The notes beneath the pieces were generated by a model, which was given only the letters and a program-made list of their open reading frames with translations, did not search any database and was not told the DNA's origin. From assembly GCF_018614615.1 (NCBI RefSeq), contig NZ_JAGGOK010000034.1:1-53813 (forward strand): 53,813 nt of DNA, read 5' to 3'. Of the stretch, positions 1 through 10,221 are shown piece by piece (positions within the stretch are counted from its first letter, which is position 1; each line of letters begins with the position of its first letter). Origin of the DNA: Streptomyces sp. ISL-100. Lineage in GTDB: Bacteria > Actinomycetota > Actinomycetes > Streptomycetales > Streptomycetaceae. The translations under genes and the position numbers were made by a program.

Positions 1-162
1 GGCCGCCGGGGCCGCCGGGGCGACGGAGGGTGGTGCGGCCTGGGCGGCGTGCTCCGGGCGGAGCGCGAGCCCGATGCCGGCGGAAATGCCGACTGCTCCG
101 GTCGCGGCGAGGAACGAACGGCGGTCGAGGGCGGCTTCGGCTGCGGAGCGTAGGCGTGACAT
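1..162 (-). CDS. N-terminus of a Tat-exported protein (cut by window edge)
   Basis: Reading the minus strand from an ATG at 162, the 54 visible codons form a twin-arginine signal peptide. It has a polar start, an RRSFLAA motif at about residues 14-20, a Gly/Ala-rich hydrophobic stretch and an Ala-rich end at about residues 40-42. The frame stays open to the left edge, so the mature protein and its function cannot be seen. A GGGGAG Shine-Dalgarno-like stretch lies just upstream of the ATG. The protein is probably exported folded, perhaps with a cofactor, but that is inference from the signal alone. The upstream region carries palindromic half-sites listed separately. Confidence 0.75.
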   Translation of the reverse strand, partial: MSRLRSAAEAALDRRSFLAATGAVGISAGIGLALRPEHAAQAAPPSVAPAAPAA

Positions 163-180
163 GGCGCGGTCTCCCCGGGG

Positions 181-248
181 TGCGATCGCATCGGCCGGGC
201 AGGGGGTGGACCACTGGTGGGAACCAGTGGAACCCCTTGCCCCACTGG
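181..248. promoter_or_regulatory. Possible operator cluster upstream of the Tat-exported protein
   Basis: The sequence shows a perfect 10-bp palindrome TGCGATCGCA at 181-190. It also shows three copies of a 7-bp half-site: CCACTGG at 211-217, its inverse CCAGTGG at 224-230 (6-nt spacer), and CCACTGG again at 242-248. They lie in the presumed promoter of the minus-strand gene starting at 162. Binding of a dimeric regulator is inference; no regulator is adjacent in the window. Confidence 0.35.
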
Positions 249-386
249 ATCGTTGACACCGGGGATGGCCTGCGCGTTAACGGCTCCGCAACGCGCAACA
301 CCGATCACCGAACAGGGATCACCGCGGGGGCGTGCGTGGGGTGCGGTGCGCGGGGCGCTGTGGGTGCGGGGCGGTGCGGGTTGCCT

Positions 387-490
387 GCGGCGCTGTTCCC
401 CTACCGCCCCTTCCCGCTGTGACACTTTGCGGCTCCGCCGCGTGAGGGGCGCTGCCCCAGACCCCGCTCCTCAAACGCCGGAGGGGCTGA
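387..490. repeat. GC-rich interspersed intergenic repeat, copy 1
   Basis: Non-coding stretch between the Tat-exported gene and the Nudix gene. It contains CCGCCCCTTCCCGCTGTGAC, then TTTGCGGCTCCGCCGCG, then CTCCTCAAACGCCGGAGGGG. A near-identical inverted copy is at 44862-44965, and divergent relatives lie at 13633-13735, 24606-24700 and 33498-33665. The rest of the gap from 163 to 544 holds no gene I can support. Such blocks are common between Streptomyces genes, often near gene 3' ends. Confidence 0.7.
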
Positions 491-544
491 AGCGGTGCGG
501 CAGCGCATCCAGCCCGCCGCAGGCAACCCGGCCCGCACCCCCGT

Positions 545-1003
545 TCACCGCCCCGGCAACGCCACCCTCCCCACCGCGGGCCTCGTCCGCCACAGTTCCA
601 TTCCCGTATCGACCAGCTCGACGTGGTCGAGGCGGGGCACGGTCTCCAGGGGGTGCCAGGCTGCCAAGTCCGTCGATCCGGTGGTCTCGTGGCGGAGTTC
701 GCCACCGGTGATGTGGCCCTCGTACACCACGCGCAGGCCCTGGAAGTCGGCGAACGTGCCGAGCCTGCGTGGGTAGCGGCGGGTGACGGAGTCCACGCCG
801 AGCAGCCGGACCGGTTCGACGGCGTAGCCCGTCTCCTCCTCCACCTCGCGGATCACCGTGTCGTACGGATCCTCGCCGTGGTCCATGCCCCCACCCGGCA
901 GCGTCCACCGCTTCGCGCCGTCGGGCGCAACCCAGCGGGCCAGGAGCACCCGCCCCTCCCGCACGCACACGACGTAGGCCGCCACCCTCAGCTCTCGGTT
1001 CAT
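545..1003 (-). CDS. Nudix hydrolase
   Basis: A 152-residue cytosolic protein with a complete Nudix box at residues 38-60, following G-x5-E-x7-RE-hydrophobic-x-EE-x-G. The metal-binding REVEEE segment is at 52-57. Nudix enzymes hydrolyse nucleoside diphosphates linked to another group, so a housecleaning or nucleotide-sugar role is likely, but the substrate cannot be read from the sequence. The length is normal for a single-domain member. It stands alone, with the Tat-exported gene more than 380 bp downstream on the same strand and the S8 peptidase diverging upstream. The ATG at 1003 gives the expected N-terminal beta strand (RELRVAAYVV). Confidence 0.9.
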   Translation of the reverse strand: MNRELRVAAYVVCVREGRVLLARWVAPDGAKRWTLPGGGMDHGEDPYDTVIREVEEETGYAVEPVRLLGVDSVTRRYPRRLGTFADFQGLRVVYEGHITGGELRHETTGSTDLAAWHPLETVPRLDHVELVDTGMELWRTRPAVGRVALPGR

Positions 1004-1098
1004 TGGCTGAGGTTACGGGGTGACACCGACAAGCCGTCCGGTATCTAGGGATTTGATCCCAGTGGCGCATACCGCGCGGTGGCGGATGTGTGCCACGA

Positions 1099-1177
1099 CC
1101 GTATTCCGTTCCCGACAACTCTCCCCAAACAACCATCACTTAGGCAAGGCTGAGCGGTCATCCGGCACCGTATTCCG
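1099..1177. repeat. Direct repeat CCGTATTCCG x2 in the S8 peptidase promoter region
   Basis: The 10-mer CCGTATTCCG occurs at 1099-1108 and again at 1168-1177, 69 bp apart, in the gap between the divergent Nudix and S8 peptidase genes. The second copy ends 29 bp before the peptidase start. These could be activator or repressor sites for the exported peptidase; only the repetition is observed. Confidence 0.35.
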
Positions 1178-1206
1178 GACTCCTTCTTTCACATACAGGG
1201 AAGCCC

Positions 1207-4200
1207 ATGACCCTCGAATCATCCGGCTCCATATCCAGGGCCAGACCCGCGGCCCGCATAGCGCTCGCCGCCGGTCTGGTCGCCGCGCTGTGTGCGGCCG
1301 CACCGCTGCCCGCCTCGGCAGCCGGCGCCGACGACCCGTGGGTGACGACGCCCGCCAAGTCCGCCGCCGCGAAGCTTGGTTCCGCCGACGCGCAGCTCCT
1401 CGCGGAGGCCGAGGCCGACGGCGCGAAGAGCGTCACGCTGATGGTCGCCACCGCGCCCGGCGCCACCGAGCAGGTCGCGCAGCAGCTCGACTCCGTACAG
1501 GGCGGCCTGGTCGGCCGCACGGACGACAAGCTCGGATACGTACGGGCCACCCTGCCCACCGACAAGGCGGACGCGGCCATCAAGGCCGCCACGAAGCTCT
1601 CCTCCGTCCACGGCATCGACCTCAAGCAGGAGATCCTGCTGGACGACCCGACGCCGGCGGGCGATCGGAGCAAGAGTGCGGAAACCGCCGCCACCGGCAC
1701 CTACGCCGGCCCCGGGAAGCAGACGCCCGCGAATAACCCGTACAACCCGTCCTTCGAGACGGGCGCCGTCGAGTTCGTGAAGGACAACCCCAAGGCCGAC
1801 GGCCGCGGGGTCACCATCGGCATACTCGACTCGGGTGTCGACGTCGGGCACCCGGCGCTCCAGAAGACCACCACCGGCGAGCGCAAGATCGTCGACTGGG
1901 TGACAGCCACCGACCCGGTCGCCGACGGTGACGGCACCTGGCTGCAGATGAAAGACGCCGTGACCGGCCCGACGTTCACCGTCGGCAGCCGTACCTACTC
2001 GGCTCCCGCCGGCTCGTACATGTTCCGGAACTTCGCCGAAGCCGCCACCAAGGGTGGCGACATGAACGGCGACCTGAACCGCGACGGTGACACCACCGAC
2101 GTGTGGGGCGTGCTGTACGACGCCGCCTCCGGCACGATCCGCGTCGACCTCGACAACGACGCCGACTTCGGTGGCGAAGAGGCGATGAAGCCGTACAAGG
2201 ACGGGCACCAGGTCCGGTACTTCGGCAAGGACGACCCGGCGACCGAGGTCATCGAGCAGATCCCGTTCGTCGCCGAGGTCCGCAAGGACGTCGTCTACAA
2301 CGCGGCCGGCGCCAAGTCGGACTTCGTCAACATCGGCGTCATCGAGGGCTCGCACGGCACGCACGTCGCCGGCATCACCGCCGCCAACAGCCTCTTCGGC
2401 GGCCGCATGAACGGCGCCGCCCCCGGCGCCAAGCTGGTCTCCTCGCGCGCCTGCACCTGGAGCGGCGGCTGCACCAACATCGCGCTCACCGAAGGCATGA
2501 TCGACCTCGTCACCAAGCGCGGTGTCGACATCGTCAACATGTCGATCGGCGGCCTGCCGACCCTGAACGACGGCAACAACGCGCGCGCCCAGCTCTACAC
2601 GCGTCTCATCGACACGTACGGCGTGCAGCTGGTCGTCTCGGCCGGCAACAGCGGCCCCGGCACCAACACCATCGGTGACCCGTCCCTCGCCGACAAGGTC
2701 GTCTCGGTCGGCGCGTCCATATCCAAGGAGACCTGGGCCGCCAACTACGGCTCGGTCGTGGAGAAGCGGTACGCCATGATGCCGTTCTCCTCCCGCGGCC
2801 CGCGCGAGGACGGCGGCTTCACGCCGACCATCTCCGCGCCCGGATCGTCGATCAACACCACCCAGACCTGGTCGCCCGGCGGCCCGGTCGCCGAGGCCGG
2901 CTACAAGCTCCCGGCCGGCTACTCGATGCTGCAGGGTACGTCGATGGCCTCGCCGCAGGCCGCGGGTGCGAGCGCGCTGCTGCTCTCGGCCGCCAAGCAG
3001 GAGAAGATCAGCCTGACGCCGGTCGAGCTGCGCACCGCGCTGACCAGCACCGCCGACAAGATCAGCGGCACGCAGGCGCACGAGCAGGGCTCCGGCCTGA
3101 TCAACATCGTGGACGCCTGGGACGCGATCGAGGACGGCGCGACCGCCCACGACTACGCCGTGAAGGCACCGGTCGACACCGCGCTCGACCAGAACCTCAA
3201 GACGCCGGGCTTCGGCACCGGTGTCTACGACCGTGAGGGCGGCCTGAAGGCCGGGCAGAAGAAGACGTACGACGTGACCATTACGCGTACGAGCGGCCCG
3301 GACCGCGCGATCGAGCACGAGCTGGACTGGAAGTACAACGACGGCACGTTCCGTCTCCTCGGTGACGGCGACGTCGACCTGCCGCTCAACAAGCCGGTCA
3401 CCGTCAAGGTGCAGGCCAAGCCCGGCTCCGCCGGTGTGCACAGCGCCACGCTCGAAGTGGACGACGAGGACACCGAGGGCATCGACAAGCAGATCCTCGC
3501 GACCGTGGTCGTGTCCAAGGACCTGGTGAAGCCCTCGTACACGTTCTCGGACTCCGCTTCCGTGCAGCGCAACAGCAGCAAGTCGTACTTCATCAACGTC
3601 CCCGAGGGCGCGAAGTCCCTCGAGGTCGCGCTCGGCGGTCTCGCGAAGGACAGCCAGACCCGGTTCATCGCGATCCACCCGTACGGCGTCCCGGTCGACT
3701 CCACGTCGTCGATCGTCTGCTACCCGAACTACACGAACCCGGCCAACACCTGCCGCCCGGACCTGCGTTCGTACGCGAACCCGCAGGCCGGTGTCTGGGA
3801 GGTCGAGATCGAGTCGCGCCGCACGTCGCCGCTGCTCGACAACCCGTACAAGCTGGACGTGTCGGTGCTCGGCGCCGCCTTCGACCCGGCCGTGCAGACC
3901 ATCCCCGAGGCCAAGACCGGTACACCGGCCCCGGTCGAGTGGAAGGTCACCAACGCCTTCGCCGCGATGGACGGCAAGCTGAAGGGCGGCTCGCTCGGCT
4001 CCTCGAAGGACGCGCGCCCGAGCATCAAGCAGGGCGAGACGCAGACCACCACGGTCACCATCGGTGAGGGCGTCGAGCGCTTCGACGTCGCCATCGGCGG
4101 AGTCTCCGACGCCACCGCCGACCTCGACCTGACGGTCAAGAAGGGCACCGCGGTGGTCGGTCAGGCCGCGGACGGCGACTCGGAGGAGGCGGTGAGCCTC

Positions 4201-4497
4201 ATCAAGCCCGCAGCCGGTACGTACACCATCGAGGTGGACGGTTACGCGGTCGGCGCCGCCGGCACCGAGTACAACTACCGCGATGTGTACTTCGCGCCGT
4301 CGCTCGGCCAGGTCAAGGTCGACGACGCGCAGGTCGTGAAGCTGGCCAACGGCGCTTCGGCGCAGGTCAAGGCCGAGGTCCTGGTGGCCGCAGCGGCCCC
4401 CGAGGGCCGGCGCTTCTTCGGCGAGGTGCAGCTGGTGAACGCACGTGGCACGGTCGCGGGCTTTGGCAGCGCGCAGATCGAGAAGGTCACGCCGTAA
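1207..4497 (+). CDS. Secreted S8 family (subtilase) serine peptidase, multidomain
   Basis: A 1096-residue exported protease. Residues 1-39 form a Sec signal peptide (Arg near the start, hydrophobic core, ASA-A cleavage region). The catalytic triad is complete: Asp208 in ILDSGVD, His383 in SHGTHVAG and Ser579 in GTSMASP, with oxyanion Asn481 in SAGNSGPG. Asp and His are 175 residues apart, against about 32 in classical subtilisins; large inserts here are typical of tripeptidyl-peptidase II-like S8 enzymes. Residues 40-180 probably include a propeptide. The C-terminal ~450 residues are beta-rich, resembling Fn3 or PPC-like modules. AGGGA precedes the ATG, and a strong terminator follows. It probably digests extracellular protein or peptides. 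The exact specificity is unknown. Confidence 0.92.
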   Translation: MTLESSGSISRARPAARIALAAGLVAALCAAAPLPASAAGADDPWVTTPAKSAAAKLGSADAQLLAEAEADGAKSVTLMVATAPGATEQVAQQLDSVQGGLVGRTDDKLGYVRATLPTDKADAAIKAATKLSSVHGIDLKQEILLDDPTPAGDRSKSAETAATGTYAGPGKQTPANNPYNPSFETGAVEFVKDNPKADGRGVTIGILDSGVDVGHPALQKTTTGERKIVDWVTATDPVADGDGTWLQMKDAVTGPTFTVGSRTYSAPAGSYMFRNFAEAATKGGDMNGDLNRDGDTTDVWGVLYDAASGTIRVDLDNDADFGGEEAMKPYKDGHQVRYFGKDDPATEVIEQIPFVAEVRKDVVYNAAGAKSDFVNIGVIEGSHGTHVAGITAANSLFGGRMNGAAPGAKLVSSRACTWSGGCTNIALTEGMIDLVTKRGVDIVNMSIGGLPTLNDGNNARAQLYTRLIDTYGVQLVVSAGNSGPGTNTIGDPSLADKVVSVGASISKETWAANYGSVVEKRYAMMPFSSRGPREDGGFTPTISAPGSSINTTQTWSPGGPVAEAGYKLPAGYSMLQGTSMASPQAAGASALLLSAAKQEKISLTPVELRTALTSTADKISGTQAHEQGSGLINIVDAWDAIEDGATAHDYAVKAPVDTALDQNLKTPGFGTGVYDREGGLKAGQKKTYDVTITRTSGPDRAIEHELDWKYNDGTFRLLGDGDVDLPLNKPVTVKVQAKPGSAGVHSATLEVDDEDTEGIDKQILATVVVSKDLVKPSYTFSDSASVQRNSSKSYFINVPEGAKSLEVALGGLAKDSQTRFIAIHPYGVPVDSTSSIVCYPNYTNPANTCRPDLRSYANPQAGVWEVEIESRRTSPLLDNPYKLDVSVLGAAFDPAVQTIPEAKTGTPAPVEWKVTNAFAAMDGKLKGGSLGSSKDARPSIKQGETQTTTVTIGEGVERFDVAIGGVSDATADLDLTVKKGTAVVGQAADGDSEEAVSLIKPAAGTYTIEVDGYAVGAAGTEYNYRDVYFAPSLGQVKVDDAQVVKLANGASAQVKAEVLVAAAAPEGRRFFGEVQLVNARGTVAGFGSAQIEKVTP

Positions 4498-4525
4498 CAC
4501 CGTTCACAGTAATGTGAGTTATGGA

Positions 4526-4561
4526 GGAGGGGCGGGCGCCCGCACAGGCGCCCGCCCCTCC
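4526..4561 (+). terminator. Intrinsic terminator after the S8 peptidase
   Basis: A perfect 15-bp stem (4526-4540 paired with 4547-4561, GGAGGGGCGGGCGCC arm) has a 6-nt loop CGCACA, 28 bp after the peptidase stop codon. There is no long U tract, as is usual in Streptomyces. It also argues against starting the next gene at an ATG at 4521, because the coding frame would then run through the hairpin. Confidence 0.85.
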
Positions 4562-4640
4562 GCATTCCGTCGGAATCCGCCCCGCAATAATTCGAACTGC
4601 ACATCGACTTCACATCATCTTCACTGTCACCATGGTCCCC

Positions 4641-6842
4641 ATGACGCACATCACCAAGGGGGCCAACACCCCTGTGCCCAGCGAACTTCTCCGCGTGGCA
4701 GTCTGCCGCCAGAACGTCGCCGGGGCCCCGGTCGTGGACGCATCGGCCCTCCTGCTGGACGCGAACGGCAAGGTACGCGGCGACGCGGACCTGGTCTTCT
4801 ACAACCAGCCGCATCACCCGTCGGGCACGGCACGGCACTTGGGCACGAACGAGGCCAACGGCCAGCTCGCCGAGTGGCTGGAGATCGATCTGCCGCGCGT
4901 CGAACCCGAGGTGCAGCGGGTGCTGATAGCCGGTTCCTGCGACGGCGGGGTCTTCGGCTCCGTACCCGGGCTGTACGTCCAGGTCCTCACCGGCGCCGGA
5001 GTGCCGGTCACCCTCTACGCGGTGGACGACGCGACGACCGAGACCGCCTTCGTCATCGGCGAGTTGTACCGGCGCGACAGCGGCTGGAAGTTCCGCGCGG
5101 TCGGGCAGGGTTACGCGTCCGGGCTGGCCGGGCTCGCGACCGACTTCGGCATCGCGGTCGACGGGGGTGAGGCTGCCCAGGCCCAGGCCCAGGCCCAGGT
5201 CCAGGTCCAGGTCCAGGCCCCGGCTGACGCGGTGCCGGCGCCCATGCCCGCATTCGCACCCCCACCCGCACCGGCACCGGCTGCCGCGCAAGCACCCGTG
5301 TACGCACGCGCACCCGTCGTCCAGGACGCCGTGCCCACGCCCGCCCAATACGCCGTGCCCACGCCCGTCCAGAACGCCGTACCCGTCCAGGACCGCGTGC
5401 CCCACACCTTCGGCCCCCAGTTCCCCTCCTTCGTGCGCCGCGGCCACGGCAACGACGTCGTCACCGTCGACGCGCCCATTCCCCCCGGCCCGGTGATCAT
5501 CGAGGCCTGGCACGAGGAGGACGGCTACTTCTGCGTCGAGACGCTCGACCGCCGCAACAAGGACGACGAGCTGGTGTTCAACACCACCATCACCACCTTC
5601 CGCGGCCGGGCGCTCATCCAGAACCGCCCCGACCGCCCGCTGCGGCTGAAGATCGGGGCGGACAACGACTGGACGCTGATGGTCCAGCCGCTCTCCGTCG
5701 CACGCGACATGACCGGGGGAATCAGCGGCTTCGGACCGGAAGTCCTCGTCTACACCGGCCCGGTGGCCGACCTCGACGTCGAATTCGCGGGCGACGAGGA
5801 CGGAGACGGCTACTTCGGCGTAAGCAGCTGCGCGACCGCCGCCAAGTTCAACGACCGCAGCGATCTCCTCGTCAACGAGACCGGCCGGCTGCGGCAGACC
5901 GTTCCCCTCACGACCGGCCCCCTGGTGATCACCGTTGAGGCGGACGGCCCCTGGTCGCTCACCCCCCGCGCCCTCCCCATCGTCGACCCGGCCGTCGCCC
6001 GGGCCACGGGAGTCCACCAGGGCCGCGGCGCGAGCACGGTCACCCTCACCAACCCGAACCCGGGCCGTCCCGCCGTTCTCGAGTACGCGATCGCGAGCGA
6101 GGGCACGATCTCCGGCTACCAGGTCAAGATCGTCGACGAGTACGACGACGAGGAGCCCTTCCTGTCCGGCGACGAGAACGGCGCGCAGGGCCGCACCCTC
6201 CTCTTCCGCAAGGGGGAGCCCGAGATGCGGCTGCGGTTCGACTACGCCGTCGACTGGTCACTGCGCCTGCTCCCCATGGACCAGGCTCCGGCGCTCACCG
6301 GCCCGGCGCAGGGCATCGGCAGCACGGTTTTCCGCTACGACGGGCCGCCGGCGCTGCTCGGCCTGCGCCGTACGACGTCCGACTCCGACCGGCTGCGCAC
6401 CGGTACCGTCCAGGCCCACGGCAGGAAGGGGATGTCCGCCGAAACCTACGGCAGGCGCCGCCCGGTCGTCGGTCCGATCTGGGTGACGGAGGCGGGCCAC
6501 TGCTATGTCGTGGTCACCGCTGCCGGGGCCACCGGCTGGAAGATCGAGCCGATGGCCGCCGCGAGCGCCCCGGTTTTCGGGGCCTTCGGCATGACCGGCT
6601 CGGGGAAGGTCCCGACGAAGGTCTCGGGGAAGGGCTACACCGTCGTACGCAATACCGGTCCCGAAGCCGAGATGATGCTCACGCACGAACCCCGGGGCCT
6701 CCTGGACCTGCCCGCCGTGTGGGCTCTCGACGAGCGCCTGGAGCCGGTACGGCGGATCACCACCTCCCCCGGGCTGCACACGTTCCCCTCCGGCTTCCTG
6801 CAGATCAGGACCAGCGGTCCATGGAGCCTGGAGGTGCGGTGA
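4641..6842 (+). CDS. TerD domain protein with long repetitive beta-rich C-terminal region
   Basis: About 733 residues from the ATG at 4641; ATG 4632 in the same frame is an alternative, and no good ribosome site is visible for either. Residues 1-175 are a TerD-type domain of the tellurite and stress-response (Ter) family, a calcium-binding fold (start MTHITKGAN, core ADLVFYNQP, DGGVFGSVPGLYVQVL). A Gln/Ala/Val-rich then Pro/Ala-rich linker (about 178-255) follows. The rest looks like repeated all-beta modules, each closing with a Trp motif: DWTLMVQPL, PWSLTPRAL, DWSLRLLPM, GWKIEPM and PWSLEVR. No signal peptide is seen, so it is cytosolic. No other ter genes are adjacent. The biochemical role is unknown. 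Confidence 0.8.
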   Translation: MTHITKGANTPVPSELLRVAVCRQNVAGAPVVDASALLLDANGKVRGDADLVFYNQPHHPSGTARHLGTNEANGQLAEWLEIDLPRVEPEVQRVLIAGSCDGGVFGSVPGLYVQVLTGAGVPVTLYAVDDATTETAFVIGELYRRDSGWKFRAVGQGYASGLAGLATDFGIAVDGGEAAQAQAQAQVQVQVQAPADAVPAPMPAFAPPPAPAPAAAQAPVYARAPVVQDAVPTPAQYAVPTPVQNAVPVQDRVPHTFGPQFPSFVRRGHGNDVVTVDAPIPPGPVIIEAWHEEDGYFCVETLDRRNKDDELVFNTTITTFRGRALIQNRPDRPLRLKIGADNDWTLMVQPLSVARDMTGGISGFGPEVLVYTGPVADLDVEFAGDEDGDGYFGVSSCATAAKFNDRSDLLVNETGRLRQTVPLTTGPLVITVEADGPWSLTPRALPIVDPAVARATGVHQGRGASTVTLTNPNPGRPAVLEYAIASEGTISGYQVKIVDEYDDEEPFLSGDENGAQGRTLLFRKGEPEMRLRFDYAVDWSLRLLPMDQAPALTGPAQGIGSTVFRYDGPPALLGLRRTTSDSDRLRTGTVQAHGRKGMSAETYGRRRPVVGPIWVTEAGHCYVVVTAAGATGWKIEPMAAASAPVFGAFGMTGSGKVPTKVSGKGYTVVRNTGPEAEMMLTHEPRGLLDLPAVWALDERLEPVRRITTSPGLHTFPSGFLQIRTSGPWSLEVR
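5177..5219 (+). repeat. Short tandem repeat encoding an (Ala/Val-Gln)n linker
   Basis: Six-base units CAGGCC and CAGGTC repeat in frame inside the TerD protein gene, coding alternating Ala-Gln and Val-Gln. Because the unit is 6 nt, copy-number change would alter linker length without a frameshift. Confidence 0.7.
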
Positions 6843-6853
6843 GGGCGCGGTGA

Positions 6854-8850
<1,997 letters not shown>

Positions 8851-8859
8851 AGTTGGACG

Positions 8860-8881
8860 GGTTCACTCGATGGGGTGAACC
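8860..8881 (+). other. Left-end hairpin of the tnpB element
   Basis: A perfect 7-bp inverted repeat, GGTTCAC at 8860-8866 and GTGAACC at 8875-8881, with an 8-nt loop. Subterminal hairpins at this place are the structures recognised by Y1 transposases in IS200/IS605 elements, so this fits a transposition end. Confidence 0.6.
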
Positions 8882-8924
8882 GTGGGGAACGTGTGGTGGG
8901 TGGTCGTACGGGTGTGTACGTTCG

Positions 8925-10181
8925 GTGATCGTGAAGCTGGTGGTGCAGGTCAAGCTGCTGCCGACGCCCATGCAGGCGACGGCACTTGAAACGACCCTGC
9001 GCGCTTACAACGAGGCCGCCACGTGGGTGAGCGAGGTCGCTTTCGAGCGAGGCGAGTTCAAGAACTATGCCCTGCGCAAGCACACCTACGAGCAGGTCAA
9101 GGCGCGTTGGGGACTGGGCGCGCAGGCCGCCCAGCATGCCATCAAGAAGACCTGCGACGCCTACGCAACGCTGACGGCGAATCTGAGGGCCGGAAACTAC
9201 GGCAGGCCAGGCTCGAAGCGCTACCGCCGAGCGGTCGACAAGCCGCTCGCTTTCCGGCCCTGGGGCGGGCAGCCGTACGACGACAGGATGCTGTCCTGGC
9301 AGATCGCCGAGCGCACGGTGTCGATCTGGACCACGTCCGGCAGGACGAAGCAGGTCGCCTTCACCGCCTCACCCGAGCAGCTGGCCGCCCTGGCCCTGTA
9401 TCGGCGGGGCGAGTCGGATCTGCTGTACCGGGACGGCATGTGGTTCCTCATGGCCACCTGCGAGGTCCCCGAGGCCGAGCCGAACGCAGATCCGGTGGAC
9501 TTCCTGGGAATCGACCTGGGGATCGTGAACATCGCCACCACCTCCGACGGCCAGATCATGGCCGGACGCGCACTCAACCGGGTACGGGTCCGTGAACGCG
9601 GCCTGCGGCAGAAGCTGCAGAAGAAGAACACACCGTCCGCCGGGCGACGCCTGAAGAAACGGCGCCGCAAAGAGGCACGGCGGGCGAAGGACATCAACCA
9701 CAAGATCGCGAAGCATGTGGTGGCCGAGGCAGAACGCACCGGTCGCGGAATCGCCCTGGAGGATCTGACGGGCATCCGCGAGCGGGTACGGCTTCGCAAG
9801 CCCCAACGGGCCACCTTCCACTCCTGGGCGTTTGCCCAGCTCGCAGAGTTCATCGCGTACAAAGCCCACCGCGCCGGAGTACCGGTTGTGCACGTCGATC
9901 CGGCGTACACCTCCCGCACCTGCGCCGAATGCGGGCACATCGACAAGGCGAACCGCGTCTCACAAGCACGGTTCGTATGCCGGTCCTGCGGATTCGTTGA
10001 TCACGCAGACCGCAACGGCTCCCGCAACATCCACGCCCGCGCACGGACGTTGTGGCGACGCGGGGCCCCGTCAACGGCCCCTGCCGTACCCCGACCACGG
10101 AGTACGGCTGACCGCAAACGCAGCATCACCGCCAGTGATGCTGCGTTGTGCAAGCCCGGGACTCTAGCCCCGGGTAGTTGA
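8925..10181 (+). CDS. tnpB: TnpB, RNA-guided RuvC-type nuclease
   Basis: A 418-residue TnpB/OrfB protein, the ancestor-type relative of Cas12 nucleases; characterised members cut DNA next to a target-adjacent motif using a right-end omega RNA. An N-terminal OrfB_IS605-type region is followed by a RuvC nuclease that looks intact: Asp197 in GIDLGIVN, Glu279 in ALEDLTG and Asp362 in HADRNGSRN. A zinc ribbon (CAEC near 337-340, CRSC near 353-356) sits between the second and third motifs. The start is taken at the GTG at 8925 (MIVKLVVQVKLLP); the GTG at 8931 is possible. The stop lies within the right-end TTGAC. The full length and intact catalytic residues suggest an active or recently active nuclease. 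Confidence 0.93.
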   Translation: MIVKLVVQVKLLPTPMQATALETTLRAYNEAATWVSEVAFERGEFKNYALRKHTYEQVKARWGLGAQAAQHAIKKTCDAYATLTANLRAGNYGRPGSKRYRRAVDKPLAFRPWGGQPYDDRMLSWQIAERTVSIWTTSGRTKQVAFTASPEQLAALALYRRGESDLLYRDGMWFLMATCEVPEAEPNADPVDFLGIDLGIVNIATTSDGQIMAGRALNRVRVRERGLRQKLQKKNTPSAGRRLKKRRRKEARRAKDINHKIAKHVVAEAERTGRGIALEDLTGIRERVRLRKPQRATFHSWAFAQLAEFIAYKAHRAGVPVVHVDPAYTSRTCAECGHIDKANRVSQARFVCRSCGFVDHADRNGSRNIHARARTLWRRGAPSTAPAVPRPRSTADRKRSITASDAALCKPGTLAPGS

Positions 10182-10182
10182 C
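10100..10182 (+). ncRNA. Putative omega RNA (reRNA) scaffold at the tnpB 3' end
   Basis: TnpB guide RNAs are encoded in sense, overlapping the end of tnpB and running past the element's right end into flanking DNA. Here the last ~80 bases contain a perfect 11-bp stem with a 5-nt loop (CGCAGCATCAC at 10119-10129 with its complement at 10135-10145) and a 6-bp CCCGGG stem (10155-10160 with 10169-10174). If so, the guide would begin near 10183. The 5' limit of the scaffold is arbitrary here, and expression is inferred. Confidence 0.5.
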
Positions 10183-10221
10183 TAGTCCTGTGCATGCCGT
10201 TCCTCAGCGGCCGGACGTGGG

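Noticed and set aside
1219..4500. A 1093-codon open frame on the minus strand opposite the S8 peptidase
   Set aside because: It is the codon-bias shadow of the peptidase gene; its product is Arg/Val/Asp-rich with no domain, and the plus strand has a full catalytic triad and signal peptide.
4521..4640. Upstream start (ATG 4521) for the TerD protein
   Set aside because: It would put the preceding gene's terminator hairpin inside the coding sequence, and the extra residues are Pro/Ala-rich; TerD homology begins at MTHITKG.
5177..5219. CRISPR-like array
   Set aside because: The repeats are 6-nt coding units without spacers. The same applies to 43737-43788 and 21191-21280.
10001..10195. Possible MFS N-terminus on the minus strand at the tnpB right end
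   Set aside because: The frame starting at 10195 runs antisense through the tnpB 3' hairpins and has no membrane-helix pattern.
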